The notes under the pieces: model-generated
Seen by the model: the letters and a program-made list of their open reading frames with translations, nothing else
What the model was told of the DNA's origin: nothing
The model's database searches: none
In this document: positions 17,444 to 26,856 of the stretch, one piece after another
Layout: each line of letters begins with the position of its first letter
Position numbering within the stretch: position 1 is the first letter of the stretch
From: Alteriqipengyuania bathyomarina_B
GTDB taxonomy: Bacteria > Pseudomonadota > Alphaproteobacteria > Sphingomonadales > Sphingomonadaceae
Length of the DNA stretch: 64,000 bases
Assembly (NCBI RefSeq): GCF_038594605.1
Contig: NZ_JBCFZM010000001.1
Coordinates: forward strand, 682,001 to 746,000
Direction: 5' to 3'
Program-made: the position numbers and the translations under genes

Positions 17444-19720
17444 ATGGCTACCCCAAACACTCCCAGCGCACCCCAGATCACCCCAGACATCGTCGAACAG
17501 CACGGTTTCAGCCCCGAAGAATACGAGCGCGTGCTGAATGCACTCGGCCGCGAACCCAACCTGCTGGAACTCGGCATATTCTCCGTGATGTGGAGCGAGC
17601 ATTGCTCGTACAAGTCCTCGCGCCTGCACCTCAAGAAGCTGCCGACCGAAGCCGAGTGGGTGATCTGCGGCCCGGGCGAGAATGCGGGCGTGATCGATAT
17701 CGGCGACGGACAAGCCGCGATTTTCAAGATGGAGTCGCACAACCACCCGTCTTACATCGAGCCCTATCAGGGCGCGGCGACGGGTGTCGGCGGCATCCTG
17801 CGCGACGTTTTCACCATGGGCGCGCGTCCGGTGGCCAACGCCAATGCGCTGCGCTTCGGGCGGCCCGATCACCCCAAAATGAAGCATCTGGTGCAGGGCG
17901 TGGTCGCAGGGATCGGCGGCTATGGCAATTGCGTGGGCGTGCCGACCATCGCGGGCGAGACCAATTTCGACCCGGCCTATGATGGCAATATCCTCGTCAA
18001 CGCGATGACCGTGGGCGTCGCTGACGCGGACAAGATCTTCTATTCGGCTGCCACAGGCGTGGGCAATCCGATCGTCTATGTCGGTTCCAAGACCGGGCGC
18101 GACGGCATCCATGGCGCCACCATGGCGAGCGCGGATTTCGAGGAAGACGCCGAGGCCAAGCGCCCCACCGTGCAGGTGGGCGACCCCTTCACCGAAAAGC
18201 TGCTCATCGAAGCCTGCCTCGAACTGATGGCGACCGACGCGATCGTCGCCATCCAGGACATGGGCGCGGCGGGGCTGACCAGCTCCAGCGTTGAGATGGC
18301 CACCAACGGCAAGGTCGGCATCCGACTCAAGATGGACGACGTGCCTCAGCGCGAAGAGGGGATGACGCCCTACGAAATGATGCTGAGCGAGAGCCAGGAG
18401 CGGATGCTCATGGTCCTCAAGCCCGGCAAGGAAGAGATGGCCCGCGCAATCTTCGAAAAGTGGGAGCTGGACTTTGCGGTGATCGGCGAAGTGACCGAGC
18501 CCGGTCCGTCCGGGGGCCGCATGGTGCTCGACTTCGAGGGCGAGACCGTGTGCGACATTCCGCTCGGGCCGCTCGCCGACGATGCGCCGCTCTATGACCG
18601 GCCCTACCTGAGCCGCGAGGAATACGGGGCATGGGCGAAGATCACGCCGATGAAGAACGTGCCCGACAGCGCGAATGTGGGTGCCGACCTGCTCAAACTG
18701 ATGGGCAGCCCTGCCCTCGCCTCGCGCCGGTGGATTTACGAACAATACGACCGGCAGGTGGGTGCGGACACGCTCCAGACCGGCGGCGATGCGGGCGTGG
18801 TGCGCGTTCACGGGACTAAGAAGGCGCTCGCGATCAGCACCGATTGCACACCGCGCTATGTCCATGCCGACCCGTTCGAGGGCGGCAAGCAGGCGGTTGC
18901 CGAGGCCTACCGCAACCTGTGCGCGGTGGGCGCGAAACCGCTCGCGATCACCAATTGCCTCAACTTCGCCAATCCCCAGCGGCCCGAGATCATGGCCCAG
19001 ATCGTCCACGCGCTGGACGGCATGGGCGAGGCGTGCCGCACGCTCGACTTCCCCGTCGTGAGCGGCAACGTGTCGCTTTATAACGAGAGCAAGGCGACGG
19101 GCGGCGGCTCGGCCATCCTGCCCACCCCTGCCATCGGCGGGGTCGGGCTGATCGCGGATTACGACAAGCTGGTGAACAGCGCTTTCAAGAACGAAGGCGA
19201 CGCGATCTACCTGATTGCACCCGAATTCTGGGCCAAGCCCGATCCGGTCCGCTCGCACCTCGGCAAATCGCTGTGGCTCAAGGAAGTCCACGGCCGCGAC
19301 GAAGGCCGCGTACCACCGGTCGACTTGGCTGCAGAACGTGGCGCGGGCGAGATCGTGCTCAAGCTGATCGACGAAGGGCTGCTGAGCGCGGTGCACGATT
19401 GCTCCGACGGCGGGCTCGCCGTGACGCTCGCCGAAATGGCGCTGGCGGGTGGTATGGGCGCGGAGGTGACCGCGAACGAGGCCTACACGCCTGCGCAGTG
19501 GTGGTTCGGCGAGGATCAGAGCCGCTATGTCGTCACCGTCAGCAAATCCAATATCGAAGCGTTCAATGCGATCGTCGCCGAAGGGCCCGAGAGCGAGGCC
19601 GCCGCGCTGGTTGGCTTCACCCGGCTCGGCACGGTCGGCGGCGACAGCCTGCTGGGCGTGAAGGTGGAAGACCTGCGCGCCGCGAACGAGGCGTTCTTCC
19701 AGGACTGGATGGAGGGGTAA
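17444..19720 (+). CDS. purL: phosphoribosylformylglycinamidine synthase II
   Basis: A 758-residue small-type PurL, the ATP-dependent synthase subunit that works with PurS and PurQ to make FGAM in purine synthesis. Seen are the MWSEHCSYKSSR segment, KMESHNHPSYIEP, GAATGVGGILRDVFTMGARP, AGETNFDPAY and HDCSDGGLAVTLAEMALAGG. The length matches the non-fused bacterial form. It starts a plus-strand run; the next start (GTG 19722) follows by one base. Confidence 0.97.
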   Translation: MATPNTPSAPQITPDIVEQHGFSPEEYERVLNALGREPNLLELGIFSVMWSEHCSYKSSRLHLKKLPTEAEWVICGPGENAGVIDIGDGQAAIFKMESHNHPSYIEPYQGAATGVGGILRDVFTMGARPVANANALRFGRPDHPKMKHLVQGVVAGIGGYGNCVGVPTIAGETNFDPAYDGNILVNAMTVGVADADKIFYSAATGVGNPIVYVGSKTGRDGIHGATMASADFEEDAEAKRPTVQVGDPFTEKLLIEACLELMATDAIVAIQDMGAAGLTSSSVEMATNGKVGIRLKMDDVPQREEGMTPYEMMLSESQERMLMVLKPGKEEMARAIFEKWELDFAVIGEVTEPGPSGGRMVLDFEGETVCDIPLGPLADDAPLYDRPYLSREEYGAWAKITPMKNVPDSANVGADLLKLMGSPALASRRWIYEQYDRQVGADTLQTGGDAGVVRVHGTKKALAISTDCTPRYVHADPFEGGKQAVAEAYRNLCAVGAKPLAITNCLNFANPQRPEIMAQIVHALDGMGEACRTLDFPVVSGNVSLYNESKATGGGSAILPTPAIGGVGLIADYDKLVNSAFKNEGDAIYLIAPEFWAKPDPVRSHLGKSLWLKEVHGRDEGRVPPVDLAAERGAGEIVLKLIDEGLLSAVHDCSDGGLAVTLAEMALAGGMGAEVTANEAYTPAQWWFGEDQSRYVVTVSKSNIEAFNAIVAEGPESEAAALVGFTRLGTVGGDSLLGVKVEDLRAANEAFFQDWMEG

Positions 19721-19721
19721 G

Positions 19722-20129
19722 GTGAGCGCGGGCACTTCGCCAACCCCGCTCGCCAGAGAGCTGGACCTGCGGGACGGCCAGCGGGTGTGGTTCGAGAACA
19801 TGCCCGAAAACGTTCAGGACGAGATCGGCGAATATGCGCTCGACCTGATATTTGTCGGTCACCCGGACGAAGGCGCCGATGCGCTGCATGTGTTCGTCCG
19901 CGACATTGCCACGCTGGAGGCAAGGCTCCCAACGTTTCGCCGGACCATGGCTCCGGACGGGCATGTCTGGGTCAGCTGGCCAACGCAGGCGTCGGGCGGG
20001 GCGAGCGAGCTGGACGAGCCCGCTGTCCGCGCCGCCGGGCTTGCCGCGGGCTTCGTCGAAACGAAGAAATGCGCGGTCGACGAGATTTGGTCCGGCCTCA
20101 AATTCGTCATCCCGAAGGGTGATCGTTGA
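19722..20129 (+). CDS. DUF3052 family protein
   Basis: A 135-residue protein with a GTG start directly after the purL stop. The LDLRDGQRVWFENMP segment and the MAPDGHVWVSWPTQASG segment match the small, uncharacterised DUF3052 family. It probably adopts an alpha/beta fold and is cytoplasmic. Tight packing between purL and the nitroreductase gene suggests co-transcription; no function can be assigned. Confidence 0.7.
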   Translation: MSAGTSPTPLARELDLRDGQRVWFENMPENVQDEIGEYALDLIFVGHPDEGADALHVFVRDIATLEARLPTFRRTMAPDGHVWVSWPTQASGGASELDEPAVRAAGLAAGFVETKKCAVDEIWSGLKFVIPKGDR

Positions 20130-20812
20130 ACGAGGCGCACCACCCCTTCCCGCCATTGCCCGACTATAGCGATGAGGAACGGGTTGCGCGGGCCAAAGCC
20201 GCCTACGAACGCCTCAAGAGCCGCCACTCCTGCCGCAGCTTCACCGATACCCCGGTGCCGCGCGCGGTGATCGAACAGGCGATCCTCGCCGCGGGCACCG
20301 CGCCCAATGGCGCGAATCACCAGCCGTGGCATTTCGCGGTCGTCGGGTCGGCGGAGAAAAAGCGCGCGATCCGCGAGGCGGCAGAGGCGGAGGAGCGGCG
20401 CTTCTACGGTGAAGGCGGCGACAAGCCGAAAGCTTCGGGCGACTGGCTCGATGCGCTCGCGCCTATCGGCACCGATGCGCAAAAGCCGTTTCTCGAAACC
20501 GCGCCCTGGCTGATCGTGTGCTTCGCGCAGCGCAAGGGCGGGATCGACGAAGACGGAACCACGCAGAACTACTACGTGAACGAGAGCGTCGGAATCGCCT
20601 GCGGGATGCTGATATCGACGCTGCACGAGGCCGGGCTTGCGACGCTGACCCATACGCCCTCGCCAATGGGCTTTCTGCGTGAGATCTGCGGGCGTCCCGA
20701 GTGGGAAAAGCCGCTGATGATCGTGGTCGCCGGGCACGCGGCGGGCGATGCTACCGTGCCCGACCATGCCGTGCGCAAGAAGCCGCTGAGCCGGATCGCC
20801 AGCTGGCTTTGA
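20126..20812 (+). CDS. nitroreductase family protein
   Basis: A 228-residue flavoprotein of the nitroreductase fold. FMN-binding signatures are SRHSCRSF near residue 35 and APNGANHQPWHF near residue 65; the fold resembles the iodotyrosine deiodinase/BluB branch. The start is a TTG whose last two bases overlap the previous stop (TTGA); no ATG lies nearby, so this weak start coupled to the DUF3052 gene is the best choice. The substrate is unknown. Confidence 0.85.
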   Translation: MNEAHHPFPPLPDYSDEERVARAKAAYERLKSRHSCRSFTDTPVPRAVIEQAILAAGTAPNGANHQPWHFAVVGSAEKKRAIREAAEAEERRFYGEGGDKPKASGDWLDALAPIGTDAQKPFLETAPWLIVCFAQRKGGIDEDGTTQNYYVNESVGIACGMLISTLHEAGLATLTHTPSPMGFLREICGRPEWEKPLMIVVAGHAAGDATVPDHAVRKKPLSRIASWL

Positions 20813-20823
20813 ACAGCGAGCAA

Positions 20824-20895
20824 GTCCCAGCGAAGGCTGGGACCTTTTTCAGGCAAAGCGCTCTTTCCGAGCGAGGTCCCAGCTTTTGCTGGGAC
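20824..20895. repeat. pair of related palindromes between convergent genes
   Basis: Two hairpins share the arms GTCCCAGC/GCTGGGAC: loop GAAG at 20824-20843 and loop TTTT at 20876-20895. The first is followed by T5 and may act as a terminator for the nitroreductase gene. They look like a REP-type unit in head-to-head arrangement. Confidence 0.75.
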
Positions 20896-20902
20896 TCTGG
20901 GC

Positions 20903-21754
20903 TTAGGCAGCTACCGGCGCCCCGGCATCGCCGGGAGCATTGCCGAGCAGGTCGTAGGGGTCGATCCCTTCCTCGCGCCACACGCGGTGGCACTCGCGGT
21001 ACCAGTGCGGCTCGGGAATGTTGAGCTTCGCACGCGCTTCTTCGAGATCGGTCGCGAGCAGCTCGCGGATCGACATCTCGACCAGTGGCGGGCACGCGGT
21101 GCCCGTCTTCTGCGCCTGCCGCACGGCCTTGAAGACCGGAGCCTTGCTGCCCTTCACGCCCCGCTTGATGTTGAGCGCTCCGGCATAGCCGATCAGCAAA
21201 TGGCCGTGGCTCGGCTGCTGGCCGTGGGTGAACAGCAGCACGCATTGTTCGCCCAGCGCATCGCGCCCGTAGCCGGTCAGCACATGCATCAGATCGTGCG
21301 TGTCGCGATTGCGGAAGGCGAACCACTGGACCAGGTCGTCGAACTTGCGACGGCCGAGCTTGTCAGCTTCGGCAACCAGGCCGGCAGCCGACAGGCCTTC
21401 GCGCTCCATGAAATCGCAATAGGCGTGCGCGACCGTGCCCTTCGGCAGCTTGCGCAGCGCCTCGTGATCGTCGAGGATCGGCGGCAGGAACGGCTCTTCG
21501 GCCCGCAGACGTTCCCCCTGCTCGCTCAGCACAAGTTTGCGCACGCGCGGCATGAAGCTCTTGTGCGGCAGCGCCTCGAAGATGCGGAAGACGTGGGAGG
21601 TATCCTCCTTGTCCTTCAGCAGCTCGCGAAAATGGTGGTAGGCGAGCAGCGGCCGGTATCTCGGCGCAACCCGGTCGGGGTGACGCAGCGGGGTGCCATC
21701 GCGGGCAGCTTCCACGGCTGAAGAATCGGTCGAGAGGGGTGTTGCTTCGGTCAT
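20903..21754 (-). CDS. Coq4 family protein
   Basis: A 283-residue protein of the Coq4 family, needed for ubiquinone synthesis or for assembly of its biosynthetic complex. The zinc-ligand-like HDLMHVLTGYGRD motif lies in the middle, followed by the HGQQPSHGHLLIGYAGAL segment. The N-terminal RYRPLLAYHHFRELLKDKED is typical of the sphingomonad form. The ATG at 21754 is preceded by AAGGAAT. Its order within the ubiquinone pathway is known mainly from eukaryotes. Confidence 0.85.
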   Translation of the reverse strand: MTEATPLSTDSSAVEAARDGTPLRHPDRVAPRYRPLLAYHHFRELLKDKEDTSHVFRIFEALPHKSFMPRVRKLVLSEQGERLRAEEPFLPPILDDHEALRKLPKGTVAHAYCDFMEREGLSAAGLVAEADKLGRRKFDDLVQWFAFRNRDTHDLMHVLTGYGRDALGEQCVLLFTHGQQPSHGHLLIGYAGALNIKRGVKGSKAPVFKAVRQAQKTGTACPPLVEMSIRELLATDLEEARAKLNIPEPHWYRECHRVWREEGIDPYDLLGNAPGDAGAPVAA

Positions 21755-21810
21755 GCGCCATTCCTTACTGACATCAATGTCAATAGATGATGAACGAACA
21801 CATTCCAAGC

Positions 21811-22695
21811 CTATTTCACGACCCAGTTTTCGCGCGCTATCCCCAGGAGCAAGAGCAGCGCGGTGAGGTCCTCGATATCGACCCAGCCATTGGCCGCAGC
21901 ACGGGTTTTGGGCTTGGCCCGATAGGCAACGCCGTAATCCGCCGCGACCAGCATCGGCGTGTCGTTCGCGCCGTCGCCCAACGCGAGCGTTCGGGCACCC
22001 GCCCCAAGCTTTGCCGCCTCTTCGCGCAAGGTGCGTTCCTTGGTCGCGCTGTCGCAAATCGGTTCTTCCACCGCGCCCGTCAGCTTGCCGTCCGCCACCA
22101 GTAAGCGGTTGCCGACCACATGGTCGAAGCCGAGCCGCTGGGCCACGGGATCGGCAAAGCGGTGAAATCCTCCGGTCACCAGCACGCTGCGGGTGCCGTG
22201 TGCTGCAAGCGTGGCGATCAAGGTCGCCGCGCCCGGCGTCGGGACGATCCGTTCCGCAAGGCAACGCTCGATCGCGGTTTCCTCCAGCCCTTCGAGCAGC
22301 GCAACCCGCTCGTGCAGGGCGCCTGCAAAATCGAGTTCGCCGCGCATTGCGCGCTCGGTAATCGCGGCAACCTGCGGCTTTATCCCTGCGAAATCGGCCA
22401 GCTCGTCGATGCATTCCTGCCCGATCATCGTCGAATCCATGTCGCTCACGAGCAGTCGCGGGATCGCGATCTCGTCTTGCGCGAACAGCGCAGCAAAAGG
22501 CGCGAGATGCTGTTCGACCAGCGGCGCGGCGACCTCCTGCGTGGCGTCGGGAATCTCGATTTCGAGCACGCCCTCGCTGCCCGGGAGCGTCGTGGTCCGC
22601 GCGATCGGCTGGCCCGCTGCGGATAAAGCGGATTCCAACGCGCGCACACTTGCCTCAGGGGGCGCGGGCTCTGCTAGGAGGCGGATGATGAGCAC
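21811..22695 (-). CDS. serB: phosphoserine phosphatase
   Basis: A 294-residue HAD phosphatase making L-serine from phosphoserine. The nucleophile motif is SDMDSTMI, with later motifs VLVTGGFHRF and LALGDGANDTPML; an ACT-like N-terminal domain precedes them. I chose the GTG at 22693-22695 because its product begins LIIRLLAEPAP, as in family members; GGAG lies about 9 bp upstream. This start sits inside the divergent miaA gene, so the two 5' ends overlap by eight bases. Confidence 0.92.
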   Translation of the reverse strand: MLIIRLLAEPAPPEASVRALESALSAAGQPIARTTTLPGSEGVLEIEIPDATQEVAAPLVEQHLAPFAALFAQDEIAIPRLLVSDMDSTMIGQECIDELADFAGIKPQVAAITERAMRGELDFAGALHERVALLEGLEETAIERCLAERIVPTPGAATLIATLAAHGTRSVLVTGGFHRFADPVAQRLGFDHVVGNRLLVADGKLTGAVEEPICDSATKERTLREEAAKLGAGARTLALGDGANDTPMLVAADYGVAYRAKPKTRAAANGWVDIEDLTALLLLLGIARENWVVK

Positions 22696-23626
22696 GGGCA
22701 ATATCTCCGAGGATGCAGTCAAGGGGCCGCTCGCGCTCATCGCAGGGCCGACGGCGAGCGGCAAGAGCACGCTGGCGCTCCGCCTGACCGACAGGCTGGC
22801 GGAGCAGGGCCGGAGAGGCGTGATCGTCAATGCGGACAGCGCGCAGGTCTATGCCGATCTGTGCGTGCTGAGCGCGCGGCCCGGCGCACAGGACACCGCG
22901 CACCACGAACACCGCCTGTTCGGCACCTGGGACGGCGCGCAGGCATGCTCGGCGGCGGATTGGGCGGAGGCAGCGAAGCGCGAGATTGCCGATCTCCACG
23001 CGAGCGGCGATGTGCCGATCCTCGTCGGCGGGACGGGGCTCTATATCCGCACGCTGCTCGACGGGATTGCGCCCATCCCCGCCATCCCCGCGCAAGTGCG
23101 CGATGCGGTGCGCGCGATGCCCACGCCCGAGGCTTACGCCGAACTGGCGGTGGCGGACCCGGCGAGCCACGCGAAGCTCGACGCCAATGACACGCAGAGG
23201 ATCGCCCGCGCGCTGGAAGTCGTCCGCGCCACCGGGCTGAGCCTGCGCGAATGGCAGCAGCGCAAGGAAGGCGGGATCGGCGAAATGGTCGATCTGTCGC
23301 CCGCGATTCTGCTGCCTGACCGCAATGTTCTCTATGCCCGGTGCGACGCGCGATTCGAGACGATGATGGACGAAGGCGCAGTTGCGGAGGTCGAGGCGCT
23401 GCTTGCGCGAAATCTCGACCCCGATCTACCGGTGATGCGCGCCATCGGCGTGCGCGAGATCGCCGGTTGGCTGCGCGGCGAGTATTCGCGCGAAGAGGCG
23501 GTCGCGAAGGGCCAGCAGGCCACCCGCAATTACGCCAAGCGCCAATATACCTGGCTGCGTCACCAGCCGCCCGAGGCATGGCCGCGGGTCGCGAGCGCTG
23601 CGGATGCACTGGCGGTGCTCGAATGA
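22688..23626 (+). CDS. miaA: tRNA dimethylallyltransferase
   Basis: A 312-residue enzyme that adds a dimethylallyl group to A37 of tRNAs reading U-starting codons. Walker A is GPTASGKST; the NADSAQVY substrate segment, LVGGTGLYIR and RNYAKRQYTWLRHQ follow. Two tandem ATGs occur (22685, 22688); AGGAGG at 22676-22681 is better spaced for the second. The 5' end overlaps the serB start on the other strand. Confidence 0.95.
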   Translation: MSTGNISEDAVKGPLALIAGPTASGKSTLALRLTDRLAEQGRRGVIVNADSAQVYADLCVLSARPGAQDTAHHEHRLFGTWDGAQACSAADWAEAAKREIADLHASGDVPILVGGTGLYIRTLLDGIAPIPAIPAQVRDAVRAMPTPEAYAELAVADPASHAKLDANDTQRIARALEVVRATGLSLREWQQRKEGGIGEMVDLSPAILLPDRNVLYARCDARFETMMDEGAVAEVEALLARNLDPDLPVMRAIGVREIAGWLRGEYSREEAVAKGQQATRNYAKRQYTWLRHQPPEAWPRVASAADALAVLE

Positions 23627-23834
23627 GGCGCTTCCCTACCCGGCCCTCCTCCGGCACTCTGCGCCGAATGCACTGGCCCAGCACCCTCGATCGGTACGAT
23701 TGCACCCGCCTTGCGAAAGGTGACACTTCAGGCCCGGATGCAACGCGCTATCGCTTGGCCACTGCGGCACAGCGCGCATTCCAGAGTTTTTCAAACACCC
23801 CCTGTCCGTGTCTCACGCCAAACGGGAAATCCGC

Positions 23835-24902
23835 ATGAGTAAGCCCGAATCCGTCCGCGAATCCGTGATCGAACCCGATCTGCCGATCATCGATCCGCAT
23901 CATCACCTGTGGGATCTGCGCGCGCTGGTCGGTGCATTTCCCGAGCCCCTTCACCCCTTCATCGAAACGGTCGGCCTGTCTGCGCACTACACCTTCGACC
24001 AGTTTCTCGCCGACATCGGCAGCGGCCACCGGATCATCGGCACCGTGTTCATGGAATGCGGCGCATTTTACGATGCGTCGCGCGGCGAGGCGCTGAAGGT
24101 GGTCGGCGAGGTCGAGTTCGTGCGCGGAGTCGCAGCGCAGGGCGCGAGCGGGCTCTACGGTGCCAGCCGCCCCTGCGCGGGCATCGTCGGCCATGCGGAC
24201 CTCCGGCTTGGCGCGAAAGCCGGAGAGGTACTGGATGCGCAGGCAGAGGCGGGTGGCGCGCGCTTCAAGGGTATTCGCCACGCAGGCGCGTGGGATGCCG
24301 ACCCCAGCGTGCTCGGCCCCGCGTTCCACCACCCCGAAGGTCTCTACCGCGATGCCGCCTTCCGCGAAGGCTTCGCCGAGCTGGGCAAGCGTGGGCTGAC
24401 CTTCGACGCCTGGGTCCTCGAACCGCAGCTGGGCGACGTAATCGACCTCGCGCGCGCCTTTCCCGACCAGCCCATCGTGCTCGACCATTGCGGAACACCG
24501 CTGGGCACCGCCTCCTATGCAGGCAAGCTGGACGAGCATTTCGGGCGGTGGCGTGCCTCGATCCGCGAGCTGGCGGAATGCGAGAATGTGGTGGTCAAGC
24601 TCGGCGGCCTGGCCATGTCGTTCTGCGGCATGCCGCCCGAAGGCCCGACCGAAAGCGTGCCTTCGGAAGAGTTGGCGCGGATGTGGCGGCCCTATGTCGA
24701 AACCTGCATCGAAGCCTTCGGGACGGACCGCGCGATGTTCGAGAGCAATTATCCAGTCGACAAGTGGGCGGGCAGCTACGCCACGCTCTGGAACGCATTG
24801 AAACGGCTCGCCTCCGGGGCCTCGCAGGACGAAAAGCACGCGCTGTTCGCGGGCACCGCGGCGCGGGTCTATGACCTCGAGCATCTGCTCGAGTTGACGT
24901 AA
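23835..24902 (+). CDS. amidohydrolase family protein
   Basis: A 355-residue TIM-barrel hydrolase. The metal-binding DPHHHLWD motif lies near the N terminus, VLDHCGTPLG around residue 225 and FESNYPVDKW near residue 300. These match the COG3618 group of TIM-barrel lactonases and amidohydrolases. The substrate is unknown. The ATG at 23835 was preferred to an upstream GTG because of GGGA spacing and because SKPESV precedes the first conserved strand. The next gene, a nitronate monooxygenase homologue, starts 69 bp later. Confidence 0.85.
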   Translation: MSKPESVRESVIEPDLPIIDPHHHLWDLRALVGAFPEPLHPFIETVGLSAHYTFDQFLADIGSGHRIIGTVFMECGAFYDASRGEALKVVGEVEFVRGVAAQGASGLYGASRPCAGIVGHADLRLGAKAGEVLDAQAEAGGARFKGIRHAGAWDADPSVLGPAFHHPEGLYRDAAFREGFAELGKRGLTFDAWVLEPQLGDVIDLARAFPDQPIVLDHCGTPLGTASYAGKLDEHFGRWRASIRELAECENVVVKLGGLAMSFCGMPPEGPTESVPSEELARMWRPYVETCIEAFGTDRAMFESNYPVDKWAGSYATLWNALKRLASGASQDEKHALFAGTAARVYDLEHLLELT

Positions 24903-24971
24903 CGGCAGTCTCGACACCGCCGAAAGCGGCGCATAGACCCCACGCAAACAGCTTTTCCGGAGAGAAACCCA

Positions 24972-25946
24972 ATGCCCCTTCCCGCCCCGTTCGACCGTCT
25001 GCGCCTGCCCATCATCGGCTCGCCGATGTTCATCGTTTCCGGGCCGGAACTGGTCATCGCCCAATGCAAGGCGGGGATCGTCGGCAGCTTCCCGGCGCTC
25101 AACGCGCGGCCCTCGGGCGTGCTCGACGAATGGCTGCACCGGATCACCGAGGAACTGGCGGCGCATAACCGCGACAACCCCGATCGCCCCGCCGCGCCCT
25201 TCGCGGTCAACCAGATCGTCCACCGCTCGAACGCCCGGCTCGAAGAAGACATGCAGGTGTGCGAGAAGTGGCAGGTGCCGTTGGTCATCACCTCATTGGG
25301 CGCGCGTGAAGAGGTCTTCCAGGCGGTCGACAACTGGGGCGGGATCACGCTGCACGATGTCATCAACAACCGCTTCGCGCACAAGGCGATCGAAAAGGGC
25401 GCAACCGGGCTAATCCCCGTCGCCGCCGGTGCGGGCGGCCATGCCGGCACGCAGTCGCCCTTCGCATTGATGCACGAGATTCGCGAATGGTTCGACGGGT
25501 TGATCGCGCTGTCGGGCTCGATCGCGACCGGTCGCTCGGTCCTCGCCGCGCAGGCGATGGGCGCCGATTTCGGCTATATCGGCAGCGCGTTCATCGCGAC
25601 CGAGGAAGCCAATGCGGAGCAAGGCTACAAGGATGGCATCGTCGAGGGCAGCGCCGAAGGCATCGTCTACACCAACCTCTTTACCGGCGTACACGGCAAC
25701 TACCTGCGCAGCTCGATCGAGGCAGCCGGGCTCGACCCCGACAACCTGCCCGAAAGCGACCCGTCGAAGATGAATTTCGGCAGCGGCGGCAATTCCAAGG
25801 CCAAGGCGTGGAAGGATATCTGGGGCTCCGGCCAGGGTGTCGGCGCGGTGAAGAAGGTGGCAAGCGTGGCCGAAATGGTCGACCGGCTGGAGCGCGAATA
25901 CAAGGACGCCAAGGCGTCGCTTGATGCGGCGAGCGCGCCCTATTAG
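24972..25946 (+). CDS. nitronate monooxygenase family protein
   Basis: A 324-residue FMN-dependent TIM-barrel enzyme of the 2-nitropropane dioxygenase type. FMN-binding segments are PIIGSPMFIVSGPELV at the N terminus, PVAAGAGGHAG in the middle, and ALSGSIATGRSVLAAQAMGADFGYIGSAF. A GGAGAG site precedes the ATG. It may detoxify nitronates or act in lipid metabolism; the neighbouring amidohydrolase does not settle this. Confidence 0.88.
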   Translation: MPLPAPFDRLRLPIIGSPMFIVSGPELVIAQCKAGIVGSFPALNARPSGVLDEWLHRITEELAAHNRDNPDRPAAPFAVNQIVHRSNARLEEDMQVCEKWQVPLVITSLGAREEVFQAVDNWGGITLHDVINNRFAHKAIEKGATGLIPVAAGAGGHAGTQSPFALMHEIREWFDGLIALSGSIATGRSVLAAQAMGADFGYIGSAFIATEEANAEQGYKDGIVEGSAEGIVYTNLFTGVHGNYLRSSIEAAGLDPDNLPESDPSKMNFGSGGNSKAKAWKDIWGSGQGVGAVKKVASVAEMVDRLEREYKDAKASLDAASAPY

Positions 25947-25954
25947 GCGATCTC

Positions 25955-26731
25955 TCAGCCCGGCCAGACCCGCACGAAACGGCGATTGCCCGATGGCTCC
26001 AGCCGCAGCGGCGTGCCGTCGGGCGCGGCCAGCTCGCCGGTCACGGTCTGCTCCCCGGCGTAGAACAGGTGCGAGAAGATCAGCCGGGCCAACCCGTCTT
26101 CCCCGCCCCGCACCAGGGGGGGCTCGATGCGAAACTCCTGCCCCGTGAAGAAGGCAAGTCCGTGGCTCTGCACCGCTCCGTCGATCGTCCGGCGAAAGCT
26201 CGCCAGCAGATTGACCGGCACATCGCCGCGATCATCCCAGGCATGCAGGTGATGGGGGAGCCGGTCGAGCGGAACGACGACCCCGCCGGGCACCCAGCAC
26301 AAGGTCGTAGCGCCAAAGGTCTCCGCGAGCCCGGAAGCGAGACCGAACCATTCGCGCAGGATGGCGAGGCTGCCCTTGCCCGCAACGATATGCGGGCCGA
26401 GCCGCAGGGACGAGGCCTCGGTCCGGGTGGGCAGGATCGGTTCGCGCATCACTTGCTCCTCGCCCATATCGGGCACCGCAATGGGTGGGCCGGGCGCCAG
26501 CCCGACGAGATCGAAGACCAGCCCCGCGCGCTGCAGCCCGAGCCCGGTGGGCGCCGCGATATCGACCTTGTGTTCGTACTCCGTCAGATCGGGACCGCTC
26601 GCATCGGCAAAGCCGCTCGTCCCGCATTGCCCATGGACGCGGCGCGCGGTGGGCCGCGTGCCATGAGGAAACAGGATCAGGAGGTCGTCGCCGATTTCGG
26701 GCGCGGCGGAACCGCTCAGGCCCTCGGACAT
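25955..26731 (-). CDS. hypothetical protein
   Basis: A 258-residue soluble protein I do not recognise. It has no signal peptide or membrane segment. Visible blocks are DDLLILFPHGTRPTARRVHG, a segment with SLRLGPHIVAGKGSL, and a C-terminal EPSGNRRFVRVWPG. The ATG at 26731 (MSEGLSG) was chosen; eleven more in-frame codons lie upstream. It converges on the nitronate monooxygenase gene with only eight bases between stops. Confidence 0.6.
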   Translation of the reverse strand: MSEGLSGSAAPEIGDDLLILFPHGTRPTARRVHGQCGTSGFADASGPDLTEYEHKVDIAAPTGLGLQRAGLVFDLVGLAPGPPIAVPDMGEEQVMREPILPTRTEASSLRLGPHIVAGKGSLAILREWFGLASGLAETFGATTLCWVPGGVVVPLDRLPHHLHAWDDRGDVPVNLLASFRRTIDGAVQSHGLAFFTGQEFRIEPPLVRGGEDGLARLIFSHLFYAGEQTVTGELAAPDGTPLRLEPSGNRRFVRVWPG

Positions 26732-26856
26732 GCGCGCATCTCTTCCCTTTCCGTCCCCATTCACGGCGCGGACCTTTGCGCATGTCCCTCCCGTGCGTCG
26801 AGGGGGTAGGCGCAGGCATTGCTCCGAAATGGTACGAACTCAACCGAGGTTAAGTG

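Noticed and set aside
20824..20895. CRISPR-like repeats
   Set aside because: Only two palindromic units with unlike loops; no spacer array or cas genes.
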